Positions 39,280 to 49,145 of a stretch of 64,000 bases of DNA are shown in pieces; position 1 is the first letter of the stretch; every line of letters begins with the position of its first letter. This stretch comes from Streptomyces sp. NBC_00286. GTDB taxonomy: Bacteria > Actinomycetota > Actinomycetes > Streptomycetales > Streptomycetaceae. The notes below the pieces were generated by a model. The model was not told where the DNA came from. It ran no database searches and saw only the letters and a list, made by a program, of their open reading frames with translations. The stretch is taken from contig NZ_CP108054.1 of assembly GCF_036173125.1 (NCBI RefSeq), positions 7,345,001 to 7,409,000 on the forward strand, read 5' to 3'. A program made the translations under genes and the position numbers.

Positions 39280-39298
39280 GTAGTAACGGGTTCTACAA
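39280..39298. promoter_or_regulatory. KstR-like operator 1
   Basis: TAGTAACGGGTTCTACA contains AAC-GG-GTTCTA, which fits the right half and centre of the mycobacterial KstR consensus TnnAACnnGTTnnA, with one mismatch at the outer T. It lies in the 354-bp P450-thiolase gap, about 145 bases before the P450 start. Confidence 0.5.
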
Positions 39299-39407
39299 GT
39301 CGCAATAGGCATGACGGGTCGAATTGCGTGCGGAGTTCGTGCAGATCGCGACTTCGGGGGGTGCAAGACCCTTGCGGTGCACGGCGTGGGCTCAGCAGAC
39401 TGCGTAG

Positions 39408-39430
39408 AGAACTAGTACGCGTTCTAGTTC
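39408..39430. promoter_or_regulatory. KstR-like operator 2
   Basis: AACTAGTACGCGTTCTAGTT is a 20-base near-perfect palindrome (one mismatched pair). Its core TAGTACGCGTTCTA differs from the KstR consensus form TAGAACACGTTCTA at two positions. It sits about 62 bases upstream of the thiolase start, at a promoter-like distance. Confidence 0.6.
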
Positions 39431-39467
39431 AGCGCACCGGGTGGGCCGGGCCGCCCGTGATGCGTGA

Positions 39468-40661
<1,194 letters not shown>

Positions 40662-40689
40662 GGCGCGCACGAGTGTCTGAAGAGGGAAA

Positions 40690-40719
40690 GGCGGCGGCCC
40701 AGGTTCGAAGGCCGCCGCC
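40690..40719. terminator. Bidirectional hairpin between thiolase and carboxylesterase genes
   Basis: GGCGGCGGCC (40690-40699) pairs exactly with GGCCGCCGCC (40710-40719) around a 10-base loop. It lies in the 81-bp gap between two convergent genes. Confidence 0.8.
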
Positions 40720-40742
40720 ACAGTCTCTAAGGCTCTACGACT

Positions 40743-42353
40743 CTATGGACGGTCTCCTTCCCACAGGTCGCAGTGATGCTCACGGTGGACCGTCGTGCTC
40801 GGGCTGTTGCCGCCCTGCGAGGCGGTTCGGAGGGAGAGGACCTTCTCCTGGCCGTCGGGCATCGGGGGCTGGCCGGCGGCTTGCGGCATACCATCCCGGA
40901 TGAACGAGCCCCAGTACTGGATCATCTGGCGTGAGAGCGCGCGCTGTTCGGCGTTCAGTGGGGACTTCAGGCCGAAGTGTTTGAAGAGGTACTGGACCTC
41001 GTTCACGTGGGTCGCGCCGAAGTCGAAGTCCTTGTTGAGGTTTCGTAGTGAGGCGAAGGGGGGCGAGGTGCGGTCGGCGAACTCGTAGGCGTAGACCGGG
41101 CCTCGGGTCGCCAGGGCGTCGTTGAGGCGGAGTGCCGGGCAGGCCATCAGGAAGTCTCCGTAGGCGGTGCCGTACGCGATGGTCGGTGATGGGTAGTCCG
41201 ACTGCGGGTAGCGCTGGAGTACGCGCTCGCCCTGCTCCTCGCCGAACACGCCTCGCACCACCTCGGGATACTGCTCTGCCGTGAGCGGAGTGCCGTTGTT
41301 GTCGAACTGGGCGAAGGCGAACATCCGGCCCTCGTCCTGGTTGGCTCCGTTGAGTACGGGGACGCGGGCGGCCGCTCCGTTCGCGTACGCCTTGAAGGGC
41401 TGTACCGGCAGGAAGTCGCCGCCGACCACCGGCCCCCAGTTGAAGTCGGCCTGGGCGGCGAGGACTTCCTTCGCGGTTTTGCCGCGCACACACGCGACGC
41501 TTGCGCAGTCCAGCTTCTTCATGAATTCGGCGCCCTGAGCCACGGCCTCCTTGTGCGTACGGGCCGCACAGTCCGCGTACGCACCACTCTGGACGATCCC
41601 CCTGTGGAACAGGCCCCTTGAGGTCGGCGACGCCATCTGCGTACAGACCGAGCGGCCGCCCGCGGACTCTCCTGCGATGGTGACGCGGCCCGGATCGCCG
41701 CCGAAACGGGCGATGTTGGCCTGCACCCAGCGCAGGCCCGCCTGCTGGTCGAGCATCCCGAAGTTGCCCGAGACGCGGTCGCGCGCCTCGCGGTCGAGAC
41801 CGGAGGTGGCGAGGAAACCCATCGCGCCCAGGCGGTAGTTGACGGTCACCACGACTGTGCCGGTCTGCCGCGCGAAGGTGTCCGGCACGATGTCCTCGCC
41901 CGCGCCGGCGGTGAGCCCGCCGCCGTGCAGCCAGACCATGACCGGCCGCTGTACGGAGCCGACGGAGCCGACGGCGCCTTCGGGGACGTACACATTCAGG
42001 TCGAGGCAGTCCTCGGTGTGGCTGGGCTTCTCGTAGCCGGGGTCCCAACTCGCCGTCTGGACGCAGCGGTTGCCGAAGTCGTCGGCGGTGCGCACACCGG
42101 ACCACGGCTCTACGGGCCGCGGGGCGCGCCAGCGGAGTTTGCCAACGGGCGGTTGCGCGTAAGGGATACCGAGGAACTGCCGTCCCTCGCTCGTGGTCTC
42201 CCCACGGACCCAGCCGGACTCGGTCCGGACGAGTGGCGGGTTCTGCTCGGTCGGGGCGGGCGCCGCCGCGGTGGAACCGGCGGCCGTGACGACGGTGGTC
42301 GCCAGTGCCGTCAGCATGACAGCGAGACGACGTACGGTGAGTCGGCGTATCAC
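40743..42353 (-). CDS. Secreted type B carboxylesterase
   Basis: 536 residues from the GTG at 42353, whose first bases overlap the stop of the GH3 gene by four (GTGA), with GGAGG upstream. A signal peptide (RRLAVMLTALATTVVTAAGS...) precedes the alpha/beta-hydrolase: FLGIPYAQPPVGKLRW, EDCLDLNVYVP, VMVWLHGGGLTAGAG (oxyanion HGGG), VTIAGESAGGRS (Ser about 228), NQDEG (Glu about 341) and ATHVNEVQYLF (His about 447) give the full catalytic triad. Such enzymes cleave esters outside the cell. Being coupled to a beta-glucosidase suggests use of acylated plant or lipid glycosides. Confidence 0.92.
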   Translation of the reverse strand: MIRRLTVRRLAVMLTALATTVVTAAGSTAAAPAPTEQNPPLVRTESGWVRGETTSEGRQFLGIPYAQPPVGKLRWRAPRPVEPWSGVRTADDFGNRCVQTASWDPGYEKPSHTEDCLDLNVYVPEGAVGSVGSVQRPVMVWLHGGGLTAGAGEDIVPDTFARQTGTVVVTVNYRLGAMGFLATSGLDREARDRVSGNFGMLDQQAGLRWVQANIARFGGDPGRVTIAGESAGGRSVCTQMASPTSRGLFHRGIVQSGAYADCAARTHKEAVAQGAEFMKKLDCASVACVRGKTAKEVLAAQADFNWGPVVGGDFLPVQPFKAYANGAAARVPVLNGANQDEGRMFAFAQFDNNGTPLTAEQYPEVVRGVFGEEQGERVLQRYPQSDYPSPTIAYGTAYGDFLMACPALRLNDALATRGPVYAYEFADRTSPPFASLRNLNKDFDFGATHVNEVQYLFKHFGLKSPLNAEQRALSRQMIQYWGSFIRDGMPQAAGQPPMPDGQEKVLSLRTASQGGNSPSTTVHREHHCDLWEGDRP

Positions 42354-44845
42354 GCGTGCACCTCCGCGACCGTACGCAGGCGCAGTTCGCTCGCCGAGGC
42401 TCCCACCCACACGGTGCGGCGGCCGGTTCCGAGCACCCAGTCGTGGCGTTCGGGGTCCCATGAGGAGAGGGTGCGTTCGTCGACGCGTACGGTGACCCGG
42501 CGCTCCTCTCCCGCCCGCAGTGCGAGCCGCCGGTATCCGCCCAACAGCTTTACCGGCTGGTCGAGTTGGAGTTCCGGTGAGGGGCCGACATACACCTGTG
42601 GGATGTCGACGCCGTCACGGCGCCCGGTGTTGCGCACGGTGAAGGTCACCTCCAGACCATGTCGTGACCCGCGTACGCGCAGGTCGCTGTAGGAGAACGT
42701 GGTGTACGAGAGGCCGTGCCCGAACGGGAACAGCGGGCGCACGCCCTCGGCGTCGTACCAGCGGTAGCCGACGTGGATGCCCTCCGAGTACTCCTCGATG
42801 CCGTCCACGCCCGGGTAGCGACGCGGATCGCCGGCGACCGGGTGATGATCGTCGTCCACCGGGAAGGACTGGGTGAGGCGTCCCCCGGGGTCGCAGTCGC
42901 CGAACAGAACGGCCGTGGTGGCGGCCGCGCCCTCCTGGCCCGGGTAGTACATCTGCAGCACGGCGGCGGTTCGCCGCAGCCAGGGCATCGACGTCGAGGA
43001 CGAGGTGTTGAGGACGACGGTGGTACGGGGATTCACCGCCGTCACCGCCTCGATGAGGCGCACCTGGTGACCGGGCAGCGCGACGGTCGTGCGGTCCTGG
43101 CCCTCGGTGGCGTCCTCGTACGCGAAGAGCACGACACTGTGAGCGGCGCGCGCGGCCCGCACGGCCTCGGCGACATCCTTGGCGCGGGTCGCGCCGGTGA
43201 TGCGCCGTAGCCGGAACAACTGCCCTTCGTCACCGCCCTCTGCGGTGATCTTCACCTTGTGCTTGCCCTTGGCGAGGTCGACTGTCTTGCGGCGCACGGC
43301 GAGCCCGTCGGGCGCCGCCGACACGAGGCCGCCGGTGAAGTACTCGCCGAAGTCGGGCAGCACCGGGAAGAGTTCCTCGCCGTCGAGGAGCACCTTGGGG
43401 CGCGTAGTACCCGAGTAGTGGATGACGAAGGTCCACTCGTCGGCGTCCTGTGCGGTCAGCGTTCCCTCGTACGTCCAGGTCTCCCCGGCGGCGACCCGCT
43501 GCCCTTCGCTCTCGAGACCCGGTGAGAAGGCGCCTTCGGGGATGGCCTTGCCGAAGATGTCCTCGCCCAGTGCGTAGGACACCCGGGCGCCGTGCCCCGC
43601 GCGGGACTTGATGGCGTCGAGCGGACTGTCGGCCCGGTCCGGAATGACATGGGCGCTGCCGCCGCCACTGACGAACGGGATCGATCCGGTGGGCCCGATG
43701 ACGGCGATGCTCCGGGCGGCGGCGCCGGTCAGGGGAAGGGTGCGGTTCTCGTTGCGCAGCAGCGTGGCTCCGGCCTTCGCCACGTCCAGGGCGACCGCCG
43801 CGCCAGCCGCCGGGTCGCGGTCCGGACGGGGCGGGGCGCTGCCGTCGAGCAGCCCGAAGTCGTCCATCACCGCGAGGGTGCGGCGTACGGCGCGGTCGAG
43901 GTACTCCTCGGAGACGCTGCCGTTCTCGACCGCCGTCTTCAGGGCCTTGCCCAGGTACTTGCCGTCCGGCATCTCCATGTCGAGGCCGGCGGTGATCGCG
44001 TCGACGGTGCTGTGGGTGGCGTACCAGTCGGACATCACCCAGCCCTCGAAGCCCCAGCGGTCGCGGAGGATGTCGGTGAGGAGCTCCTGGTTCTCGCAGG
44101 CGTAGGTGCCCTTGACCTTGTTGTAGGCGCCCATGAACGCGCCCGTGCCGGCGCGGACGGCGGACTCGAAGCCGCGCAGCTCGACCTCGTTCATCGTCTG
44201 CTCGTCGACCCGCACGTCGATGGTCATGCGGTCCTTCTCCTGGTTGTTCATCGCGTAGTGCTTGACGGTCGCGATGAGACCCTCGCCCTGGATGCCCTTG
44301 ATCTCCTCGGCCACCAGGTCGGCGGAGAGCAGCGGGTCCTCGCTGAAGGTCTCGAAGTTGCGGCCCGCGTACGGGGTGCGGATGACGTTGACCATCGGCG
44401 AGAGCAGTACGTCCTGGCCGAGGGCCCGGCCCTCGCGGCCGATGACCTGGCCGTAGCGGCGGGCCAGTTCGGGGTCGAAGGCGGAGGCGAGGAGGACGGG
44501 GGCGGGCAGCGCCGTGGCATGCCGGGTGATACGGACTCCGGCGGGGCCGTCGGCGAGACGGAGCGGGGGGATGGCGAGGCGCTCGACGCCGGGGATGTAG
44601 CCGGCCTGGCCGAGCGAGTTCGGGTCGGTGGCGCCGTGCAGCAGGGAGATCTTCTCGTCGAGGGTGAGTTTGGCGATCAGGCCTTCCACGCGCGGACCCG
44701 CGCTCGGGTCGGCTCTCTTGAGCGCGGTGGTGTGCGAGGAGGTGTGCGAGGAGGTGGTGAATCCGGTGGAGGTGGCCGCGGCTGCGACCGCGATCGAACC
44801 GCCCAGCAGACGCAGGGCCGATCGCCGGGACACGGTGTCGGACAA
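42350..44845 (-). CDS. GH3 beta-glucosidase with PA14 domain, Tat-exported
   Basis: 831 residues. The N-terminus has SRRSALRLLGGSIAVAAAATS, a twin-arginine signal. The GH3 N-domain shows LADGPAGVRITRHATALPAPVLLASAFD, VIRTPYAGRNFETFSEDP, ATVKHYAMNNQE (substrate KH) and GWVMSDWYATHS with the nucleophile Asp near residue 271. A PA14-like insert (WTYEGTLTAQDADEWTFVIHYSGTTRPKVLLDGEELFP) covers about 448-540. The C-domain and a Fn3-like end (FPFGHGLSYTTFSYSDLRV) follow. It should release glucose from beta-glucosides at the cell surface. A near-consensus promoter lies at 45000-45028. Confidence 0.95.
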   Translation of the reverse strand: MSDTVSRRSALRLLGGSIAVAAAATSTGFTTSSHTSSHTTALKRADPSAGPRVEGLIAKLTLDEKISLLHGATDPNSLGQAGYIPGVERLAIPPLRLADGPAGVRITRHATALPAPVLLASAFDPELARRYGQVIGREGRALGQDVLLSPMVNVIRTPYAGRNFETFSEDPLLSADLVAEEIKGIQGEGLIATVKHYAMNNQEKDRMTIDVRVDEQTMNEVELRGFESAVRAGTGAFMGAYNKVKGTYACENQELLTDILRDRWGFEGWVMSDWYATHSTVDAITAGLDMEMPDGKYLGKALKTAVENGSVSEEYLDRAVRRTLAVMDDFGLLDGSAPPRPDRDPAAGAAVALDVAKAGATLLRNENRTLPLTGAAARSIAVIGPTGSIPFVSGGGSAHVIPDRADSPLDAIKSRAGHGARVSYALGEDIFGKAIPEGAFSPGLESEGQRVAAGETWTYEGTLTAQDADEWTFVIHYSGTTRPKVLLDGEELFPVLPDFGEYFTGGLVSAAPDGLAVRRKTVDLAKGKHKVKITAEGGDEGQLFRLRRITGATRAKDVAEAVRAARAAHSVVLFAYEDATEGQDRTTVALPGHQVRLIEAVTAVNPRTTVVLNTSSSTSMPWLRRTAAVLQMYYPGQEGAAATTAVLFGDCDPGGRLTQSFPVDDDHHPVAGDPRRYPGVDGIEEYSEGIHVGYRWYDAEGVRPLFPFGHGLSYTTFSYSDLRVRGSRHGLEVTFTVRNTGRRDGVDIPQVYVGPSPELQLDQPVKLLGGYRRLALRAGEERRVTVRVDERTLSSWDPERHDWVLGTGRRTVWVGASASELRLRTVAEVHA

Positions 44846-44999
44846 GAGCCGTCACTCCTTCGTGTGCGGGCACGTCGTTGTGGGGACCGCGTGTACGCGT
44901 GTGTACACGTGCCACCGGCGGCAGTCGGCGTTCGACCCTTGAACCCACGGTGGGGTCAGAGCTATTGACGTGCCATCAGGTGCCACGAGTACGCGGCGG

Positions 45000-45028
45000 A
45001 AACTATGTCCGCTGATGACTCGTGTCAA
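45000..45028 (-). promoter_or_regulatory. Near-consensus promoter of the GH3-esterase operon
   Basis: Reading leftwards, TTGACA (45023-45028) and TAGTTT (45000-45005) are 17 bases apart, close to the HrdB optimum. Transcripts would have a leader of about 145 bases before the ATG at 44845. The 321-bp gap to 45166 shows no gene; it also has several GTACAC/GTGCCA short inverted repeats near 44890-44995 that could be an operator for a sugar repressor. Confidence 0.6.
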
Positions 45029-45166
45029 TGAAGTGAACAGAAGAGGGCTGAACTGTCCGCAAGAAGCGAAGGGATCACGCCATGGGGTGGTACGGGGTGG
45101 GGGTGCGGGGGCATAGGGTCCACCCCGTGGGGGGCATGAGAGCGCGGCTCGTCATGGCCGCCTTGC

Positions 45167-45667
45167 ATGGAGGGGCGCGCATTCGACGCACTCGCCGCCC
45201 TGATCGCCGCTGTGCCAGGTCAGTCTCGCAGGGTGAACGAATACATTCGCTCCACCTTCCCGGGCTTCCTCCTGGGCCCGCGCCCCGCCCAGTACCGCAT
45301 GCGCCTCACGGCCGGCGAGCACTCGGCCCTGCACATCCGCCGCATCGTCCGCTCGCTTCTCGACGAGTGGGACATGGCCGAACTGTCCGACGCCGTGGAA
45401 CTCGGCGTGACCGAGCTGATCGCCAATGTCGTACGCCATGTCCCGGACCGGCGCTGCGAGTTGCTGCTGCTTCGGCAAGGGGCGGCGGGGGTACGGGTGG
45501 AGGTCACGGACGGCTCGCCCCAACTGCCTGCCGTGCCAGCCGAGTTGTCGATGGAGTCGGAGGGTGGGCGCGGTCTGGTCCTGCTCGATGCGGTGGTCGC
45601 GAAGTGGGGGGTGTGGCCGGAGGGCGGGGGTGGGAAGACGGTGTGGTTCGAGTGCGGGGAGCGATGA
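45167..45667 (+). CDS. ATP-binding protein, anti-sigma-factor-kinase-like (HATPase_c_2)
   Basis: 166 residues. The GHKL ATPase boxes are N box AVELGVTELIANVVRHVPD, G1 box VRVEVTDGSPQLP and G2 box GGRGLVLLDAVVAKWGV. There is no receiver or membrane helix. In Streptomyces many such single-domain proteins (RsbW/SpoIIAB-like) bind a sigma factor or an anti-anti-sigma partner; no partner gene is adjacent. The start ATG at 45167 is preceded weakly; GTG at 45233 is a possible internal start. Confidence 0.85.
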   Translation: MEGRAFDALAALIAAVPGQSRRVNEYIRSTFPGFLLGPRPAQYRMRLTAGEHSALHIRRIVRSLLDEWDMAELSDAVELGVTELIANVVRHVPDRRCELLLLRQGAAGVRVEVTDGSPQLPAVPAELSMESEGGRGLVLLDAVVAKWGVWPEGGGGKTVWFECGER

Positions 45668-45902
45668 GTTTCGCTCGCCGTTGCGGTCACCTTTCAGGGC
45701 TTCGTCAGGGCCGGGATGCGCTGGGCGACGCGAACGGTGACGCCCGTGGGGGCGTGCGGCTCCCGTGCCGTTCCAGCGTCATCTGGCCCCTCAGGGTGTC
45801 GTTGACGCACTCGGTAAGCTGCCGGATGGGCTCGGCCATTGAGGCGGGTCCCGCCGTACGCTGCCTCTGGCTGGCGGAGGATGGCCGAAGCGGGGGTGCG
45901 CC

Positions 45903-46424
45903 ATGGCGAGACAAAGGGCGCGCGGGAGCGGACGCGGACGTCGGCCCGTCGGTATCCGGCCCAAGAGCCCGTGGCGGCTGGCCGCGTGGTGGTGCGCGGT
46001 GCTGGCGTGCTTCGGCGCGACCGCCGTGCTGGGTTCGTTGACCACCTCCGTCCTCGGCTGGACCGGCGCCTCGGGGACGCTGACCGTGCGCGAATGCCAC
46101 GAGGGGCCCGAGGCGAGGGGCGGCGCCCGTCGGATCTGCACCGGTAGGTTCGTCTCCGACGACGGCCGAGTCGTGGACAACTACGCCAGCCTCGCCTGGG
46201 ACGACGGTCACCCCGGCGCGGAGCGACACGTGCAGACCACCTTCGGCGGCTACCAGGCGCGCGACGCGCACACCTCGCTCCTGGCGACCAGCTCGACGGT
46301 GCTGATCGCCCTCGTGGGCCTCGGCTGCACTTTCGCGGCGCTGCCCGCCGGGCCCAAGCTCTGGGTGGTGACCCGCCTGTTTCCCACTCGCCTGGGGGAT
46401 TGGTATGTGCGGGTGTGGCAGTGA
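45903..46424 (+). CDS. Small membrane protein, unknown function
   Basis: 173 residues. The N-terminal 25 residues are strongly basic, then WRLAAWWCAVLACFGATAVLGSLTTSVLG is a membrane helix, then a soluble loop with two cysteines (RECHEG, RICTGRF), and a second helix STVLIALVGLGCTFAALPA. It is a typical two-helix actinobacterial membrane protein with an outside loop. The gene ends right before the serine protease remnant at 46432, so this is the left edge of the mosaic region. Confidence 0.7.
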   Translation: MARQRARGSGRGRRPVGIRPKSPWRLAAWWCAVLACFGATAVLGSLTTSVLGWTGASGTLTVRECHEGPEARGGARRICTGRFVSDDGRVVDNYASLAWDDGHPGAERHVQTTFGGYQARDAHTSLLATSSTVLIALVGLGCTFAALPAGPKLWVVTRLFPTRLGDWYVRVWQ

Positions 46425-46431
46425 GCCCGCG

Positions 46432-46560
46432 CGTTTCAAAACGAACGCGACGGTCACCTACACCGACGGCACCACGCTGCGCGGCATGATCCAGGCGAGC
46501 AACTGCGCTGTGTTTGGTGACAGCGGAGGAGCCCTCTTCAGCGGTGAAACGGCGGTGGGT
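46432..46560 (+). pseudogene. Fragment of an S1 (streptogrisin-type) serine protease
   Basis: The + frame reads FKTNATVTYTDGTTLRGMIQ and then CAVFGDSGGALFSGETAV. This contains the catalytic-Ser block GDSGG and the surrounding strands of alpha-lytic/streptogrisin proteases. The catalytic His and Asp parts and the last 30 residues are missing on both sides. It joins the transposase fragment at about 46550 in a different frame. It is a relic of a protease gene broken by insertion. Confidence 0.7.
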
Positions 46561-46750
46561 GCACGGCTTCCGCCGCTTACGGGTCCGATGGGAACGACGC
46601 GACGACATCCACGAAGCCTTCCTCGGCCTCGCCACCTGCCTGATCACCCGCCGCCACGTCCAACGCCTTTGTCAGGACCTCTTGGGCATCCGTAAGAGCA
46701 CGGCCCGCGGGCACCACAGCGGCGACGCTCTAATCCTGGCCTCAGGTTGA
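46544..46750 (+). mobile_element. IS5-family transposase C-terminal fragment
   Basis: VKRRWVHGFRRLRVRWERR followed by DDIHEAFLGLATCLITRRHV is the characteristic C-terminus of IS5-type DDE transposases, containing the last catalytic Glu region. The N-terminal 200 or more residues are absent. No terminal inverted repeat could be identified. It marks the left edge of the mosaic region. Confidence 0.75.
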
Positions 46751-46799
46751 TCGGGGACAATGAGCGGCAAAAACATCGACTGGAAGGGGGCGGGCCGGC

Positions 46800-47492
46800 G
46801 TGCGGATCATGATCGCGGATGATGAAGCGGCCATCCGTGAGTCGCTGGAGCGGGTGCTCCAGGTCGAGGGTTACGACACCAGCACCGTCGCCAACGGTCT
46901 CGCCGTGCTCGACGGGGTCGGTGGGGCCGACGGCGACACGCTGGATCTGCTGATCCTCGACGTGATGATGCCCCGCCTCGGCGGGTTGGAGACCTGCCGG
47001 CGGTTGCGGGCCGCGGGTCGGGATCTGCCGGTACTGATGCTGACCGCCCGTGACCAGGTCTCCGACCGGGTCACGGGGCTGGACGCGGGCGCCGACGACT
47101 ACTTGCCCAAGCCGTTCGCCACCGAGGAATTACTGGCCCGGGTGCGGGCCCTGCTGCGTCGGCGCACGCCGACCGACGGGGAGTCGCAGATCCTGTCGTT
47201 CGCCGACGTCCGGCTCGATGCCGACAGGTTCGAGGCGTGGCGGGGCGGGCGGCCGCTGCGCCTGACCCGGACCGAGTTCTCCCTCCTGCAGGTCCTCATG
47301 AGCAACGCGACCCGGGTCTTGACCCGCGACGCGCTGTTCGAGGCGATCTGGGGCTTCGACATGAGCGCCACCGCCAACAACCTCCAGGTGTACGTGAGCT
47401 ACCTGCGCCGCAAGATGGAGGCCGAGGGTGAGCCGCGATTGATCTACACGCTGCGTGGCCTGGGGTACACGTTGCGGGAGACTCCTCCGTGA
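46800..47492 (+). CDS. OmpR-family response regulator (MprA/TcrA-like)
   Basis: 230 residues from the GTG at 46800 with AAGGGGG upstream. Receiver: [16 protein letters not shown] with the acidic pair at residues 7-8, phospho-Asp54 in [13 protein letters not shown], Thr in LMLTARD and Lys in DDYLPKPFA. The winged-helix effector runs from about 130: [32 protein letters not shown] ... [32 protein letters not shown]. It overlaps the kinase gene by four bases. The likely targets are the two duplicated promoters at 51249-51374 and 52417-52542, an inference from neighbourhood. Confidence 0.95.
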   Translation: MRIMIADDEAAIRESLERVLQVEGYDTSTVANGLAVLDGVGGADGDTLDLLILDVMMPRLGGLETCRRLRAAGRDLPVLMLTARDQVSDRVTGLDAGADDYLPKPFATEELLARVRALLRRRTPTDGESQILSFADVRLDADRFEAWRGGRPLRLTRTEFSLLQVLMSNATRVLTRDALFEAIWGFDMSATANNLQVYVSYLRRKMEAEGEPRLIYTLRGLGYTLRETPP

Positions 47493-48940
47493 GCAGGCCC
47501 GCCGGCCGGGAACCGCGTCGGCTGACCCGATGGTGGCGCCGGTGGTCCCTGCGGGCCAGGCTGACGGTGATCGCGGCGACGGCCATCGCGGTCAGCGTGT
47601 TCGTGGCCTTCCAGGTGGCCAGCGAGCTACTGGACTGGGAGCTGCGGAACACCGCCGAGAATCAGCTGCGCGCCGACTCCCGCGTCCTGGCGACGAACGC
47701 GGAGCGCGCCGGTCTGGCGCAGGTCCAGCTACCGCCGTATCCCGGGTCCGGTCGGCTGGTGCGGGTCATCCTGCCCGACGGCTCGATCCGGACGCCGGCC
47801 GGCCAACCCGCGCTGCCCCCGGTCAGCGAGGACGCCGGGCGCGTGGCGCAGGGCGCGTCGGCCGACCTGATGGAGTCGAACGACAGCGACGAGGACGGCT
47901 ACGTCATCTACACGCTGCGGACGGGCGACGGCGCGGTCCAGGTGGCCCGCGTCGTCGACGACAGCCCGATCAACCGGTTCGGGTTCGGCATGCTGCTGAT
48001 CGGGCTGCTCTGCGTGGTCGGCGGCGCCCTTGTCGGGCGGACCGTGGCGCGGACCGGGCTGGCACCGATCGACCGGCTGACCGCCGCCGCGGTACGTGTC
48101 GCGCACACCCGGGATCTCGACGCCGACATCCCGGATGAGGGCGGTGGGGAGATCCGGCGGCTGATCCAGTCGATCAACGACATGCTCGCCGCGCTCCGGG
48201 ACTCCCGGCGGGCCCAGCGGCTGCTCGCCGAGGACGCCGCCCACGAGCTCAAGACCCCGCTCACCAGCCTGCGCCTCAACGTCGAGCTGCTGATCCGGCT
48301 CGATCGGCGCGGCACCCTGGACAGCGCACTGCCGGCGGAGAGCCGGACCCGGCTGCTCAACGATCTCGGCGCCCAGGTGGCCGAGTTGAGCACCCTTGTC
48401 GCCGAGCTGACCGATCTGGCGCGCGGTGACGTCAGCGACGAGAACACCGAGCTGCTCGACCTCGCCGACGTGGTGGCGGCCGCCGCGACCCGGGCACGTT
48501 CCCGCGCGCCCGACGTCGAGGTCGCGCTCGACGTGACCTCTGTGTGGGTGAGCGGGCGTCCCGCTGCGCTCGAGCGGGCGGTGCTCAACCTCATCGACAA
48601 CGCCGGCAAGTGGTCCCCCGCGGACCAGCCGGTCCAGGTCCGGCTCCGTGCCGAGGGCGCGTCGGTGGTGCTCGAGGTCGACGACGCCGGGCCGGGCATC
48701 GACGCCGCCGACGTACCGCGGGTGTTCGACCGGTTCTACCGTGCCGACAGCGCCCGGGCGTTGCCGGGATCCGGTCTGGGGCTGTCGATCGTGCAGCGGG
48801 TCGTCGACGCCCACGGCGGCCGGGCCGCCGTCGCCCGCTCCGCACGCGGTGGCGCGCTGCTTCGGGTCGGCCTTCCGGCTGCGGCCCCGCCCGCCCCGAT
48901 CGCGCGGCTCACCGCCGGGGAGGACACCGCGGTGTCCTGA
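47489..48940 (+). CDS. Sensor histidine kinase, MprB-like
   Basis: 483 residues, GTG start overlapping the regulator stop (GTGA). Two membrane helices (about 28-50 and 163-190) enclose an extracellular sensor loop of about 110 residues, then a HAMP linker ([22 protein letters not shown]), the HisKA box [16 protein letters not shown] (His about 252), N box [12 protein letters not shown]1 [10 protein letters not shown] box [10 protein letters not shown] and G2 [13 protein letters not shown]. The MprAB-type family senses envelope stress in actinobacteria. A Pro-rich C-terminus follows the ATPase. It is convergent with the MMPL gene. Confidence 0.95.
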   Translation: MSRPAGREPRRLTRWWRRWSLRARLTVIAATAIAVSVFVAFQVASELLDWELRNTAENQLRADSRVLATNAERAGLAQVQLPPYPGSGRLVRVILPDGSIRTPAGQPALPPVSEDAGRVAQGASADLMESNDSDEDGYVIYTLRTGDGAVQVARVVDDSPINRFGFGMLLIGLLCVVGGALVGRTVARTGLAPIDRLTAAAVRVAHTRDLDADIPDEGGGEIRRLIQSINDMLAALRDSRRAQRLLAEDAAHELKTPLTSLRLNVELLIRLDRRGTLDSALPAESRTRLLNDLGAQVAELSTLVAELTDLARGDVSDENTELLDLADVVAAAATRARSRAPDVEVALDVTSVWVSGRPAALERAVLNLIDNAGKWSPADQPVQVRLRAEGASVVLEVDDAGPGIDAADVPRVFDRFYRADSARALPGSGLGLSIVQRVVDAHGGRAAVARSARGGALLRVGLPAAAPPAPIARLTAGEDTAVS

Positions 48941-49087
48941 CCCGCCCCGGCGGCGCGGCGCAGGACGAGGGACGGCGGCCCTCGGGCATGGCCCCGCGCG
49001 GCTCACTGTCGGGGCAGGACACCGCGATGCGCCGGCCACAGCCCCGGCGTGTGGCGCAGGACCAAAGGGCGGCGGCCGTCGGCCCAT

Positions 49088-49126
49088 GAAAAAAATCCGG
49101 GACGGGCCTGGGTCCCCGTCCCGGAT
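49088..49126 (-). terminator. Strong intrinsic terminator of the MMPL gene
   Basis: On the - strand ATCCGGGACGGG (49115-49126) pairs exactly with CCCGTCCCGGAT (49095-49106) over an 8-base loop, followed by a run of seven T (49088-49094). It ends the MMPL transcript 20 bases after its stop. The DNA between 48941 and 49080 contains an imperfect direct repeat of about 60 bp around GGCGCAGGAC. Confidence 0.92.
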
Positions 49127-49145
49127 CTCGTCCGTGCCGCCGCGC

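Noticed and set aside
43592..44968. 458-codon + frame opposite the GH3 gene
   Set aside because: Shadow of the GH3 frame; no domain.
45694..46647. - frames opposite the small membrane protein and IS5 fragment
   Set aside because: Arg/Pro-rich and without recognisable domains; they span unrelated pieces (a gene, a protease relic and a transposase relic).
47729..49087. 452-codon - frame opposite the histidine kinase
   Set aside because: Shadow of the kinase gene whose + frame carries H, N, G1, F and G2 boxes.
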